The notes under the pieces are model-generated. The model made no database searches. It worked only from the letters and a program-made list of their open reading frames with translations, and was not told the origin of the DNA. A stretch of 64,000 nucleotides of DNA from Roseomonas sp. AR75 (GTDB taxonomy: Bacteria > Pseudomonadota > Alphaproteobacteria > Acetobacterales > Acetobacteraceae), in assembly GCF_005222815.1 (NCBI RefSeq), contig NZ_STGB01000001.1, forward strand, positions 744,001-808,000. Reading direction: 5' to 3'. The position numbers were made by a program, and so were the translations under genes. Shown here one piece after another: positions 63,574 through 64,000 of the stretch; positions within the stretch are counted from its first letter, which is position 1, and each line of letters starts with the position of its first letter.

Positions 63574-64000
63574 ATGCTGCGGACCATCATCCTGGCCGGC
63601 TTGGCGGCGCTGTGCCTCGGCCTCGCGCCGGCGCGGGCGGCGACCTACAGCTTCAGCTACACGGACACGACCGGCGGCGGCGACGACTACAGCGGGCTGC
63701 TGACCGTCAATGGCGGCCTGGTGACCGGCATCAGCGGCACCTCGGCGCAGTACGGCACCATCTCCGGCCTGCTGCCGGCTGGGACGTCCTTCGGCGGAGG
63801 GACGCCGAGCGACAACGTCTTTTCCGCGTCCGCGCCGTTCCTCACACAGGGCGGGATCTGGTTCACCACACAGGTCATGCCCGTGGGCCTCTACACGGCG
63901 TTCGGCGACTTCTTCTCGGTGACGTCGCAGGGCGGTTCGTCGGTCGGCACCTTCACAGCGACGCTGGTGCCCGGGCCTGGACCCGAGCCGGTTCCGGCGC
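63574..64000 (+). CDS. Secreted protein with VPxPA-CTERM-like tail (second paralog, 3' end outside window)
   Basis: Begins MLRTIILAGLAALCLGLAPA, then ATYSFSYTDTTGGGDDYSGL, VNGGLVTGISGTSAQYGTISG, nearly colinear with the gene at 61193. The visible sequence ends at VPGPGPEPVPA, just where the sorting motif and hydrophobic tail of the paralog would begin, so the same C-terminal signal is expected past the window end. GGGGAG lies upstream as ribosome-binding site. Function unknown. Confidence 0.82.
   Translation, partial: MLRTIILAGLAALCLGLAPARAATYSFSYTDTTGGGDDYSGLLTVNGGLVTGISGTSAQYGTISGLLPAGTSFGGGTPSDNVFSASAPFLTQGGIWFTTQVMPVGLYTAFGDFFSVTSQGGSSVGTFTATLVPGPGPEPVPA

Overview
This is a GC-rich, gene-dense chromosomal window. 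Gene content and order suggest an alphaproteobacterium, probably in the Acetobacteraceae (Roseomonas-like). Supporting markers are ntrY-ntrX, then hfq-hflX, a dacA-tmk-holB-metG-tatD-MBL block, gyrA-coaD-cyclophilin, and frequent GTG/TTG starts with 4-nt gene overlaps. The taxonomic placement is inferred from synteny and composition; no rRNA gene is present. No phage, IS element, CRISPR array or integrase gene was found, so most of the window is core genome.

Layout. 1-13.6 kb, mostly + strand: ntrY (5' end cut off), ntrX, a D-amino acid aminotransferase, an NTF2-like protein and a HAD hydrolase; hfq and hflX; an inositol-phosphatase-family enzyme and greB; a secreted unknown; an MgtC-like membrane protein; pirin; and a membrane-anchored repeat protein coupled to a TAXI-type solute-binding protein. 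13.7-22.9 kb, - strand: mazG, MBL hydrolase, tatD, metG, holB, tmk, a small coiled-coil protein, dacA, rlpA and an MltB-like transglycosylase, so DNA precursor and replication functions adjoin wall remodelling. 23-28.7 kb: DcaP-like porin, tRNA-Ser(UGA), a beta-barrel protein, a lipoprotein and an RTX-repeat protein.

28.8-35 kb holds a complete tripartite RND efflux operon. 35-45.6 kb: polytopic membrane protein, tiny membrane peptide, globin, DsbA-like oxidoreductase, mfd, sdhE, recG, DUF3592 protein and SemiSWEET. 45.7-50.7 kb: a four-gene Gld-like ABC operon ending in a translationally coupled Nudix hydrolase. 50.7-56 kb, - strand: a sigma-54 response regulator without an adjacent kinase, a small membrane protein, MsrP and two glycosyltransferases. 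56-60.9 kb: tRNA-Lys(UUU), two cyclophilins, coaD and gyrA. 61-64 kb: two paralogous secreted proteins with VPxPA/PEP-CTERM-like tails flanking a second DcaP-like porin; the last is cut by the window end.

The main non-coding and unusual signals are: two copies of a multi-hairpin intergenic repeat whose stems differ but still pair; a REP-like hairpin family present between mfd and sdhE and also translated inside the repeat-protein gene; seven-plus 78-bp in-frame tandem repeats; an hflX frame with no ATG/GTG/TTG start, apparently starting at CTG inside hfq; two strong palindromes between convergent genes; a pair of DnaA-box-like 9-mers around an AT-rich core; and a 15-bp perfect hairpin abutting tRNA-Lys.
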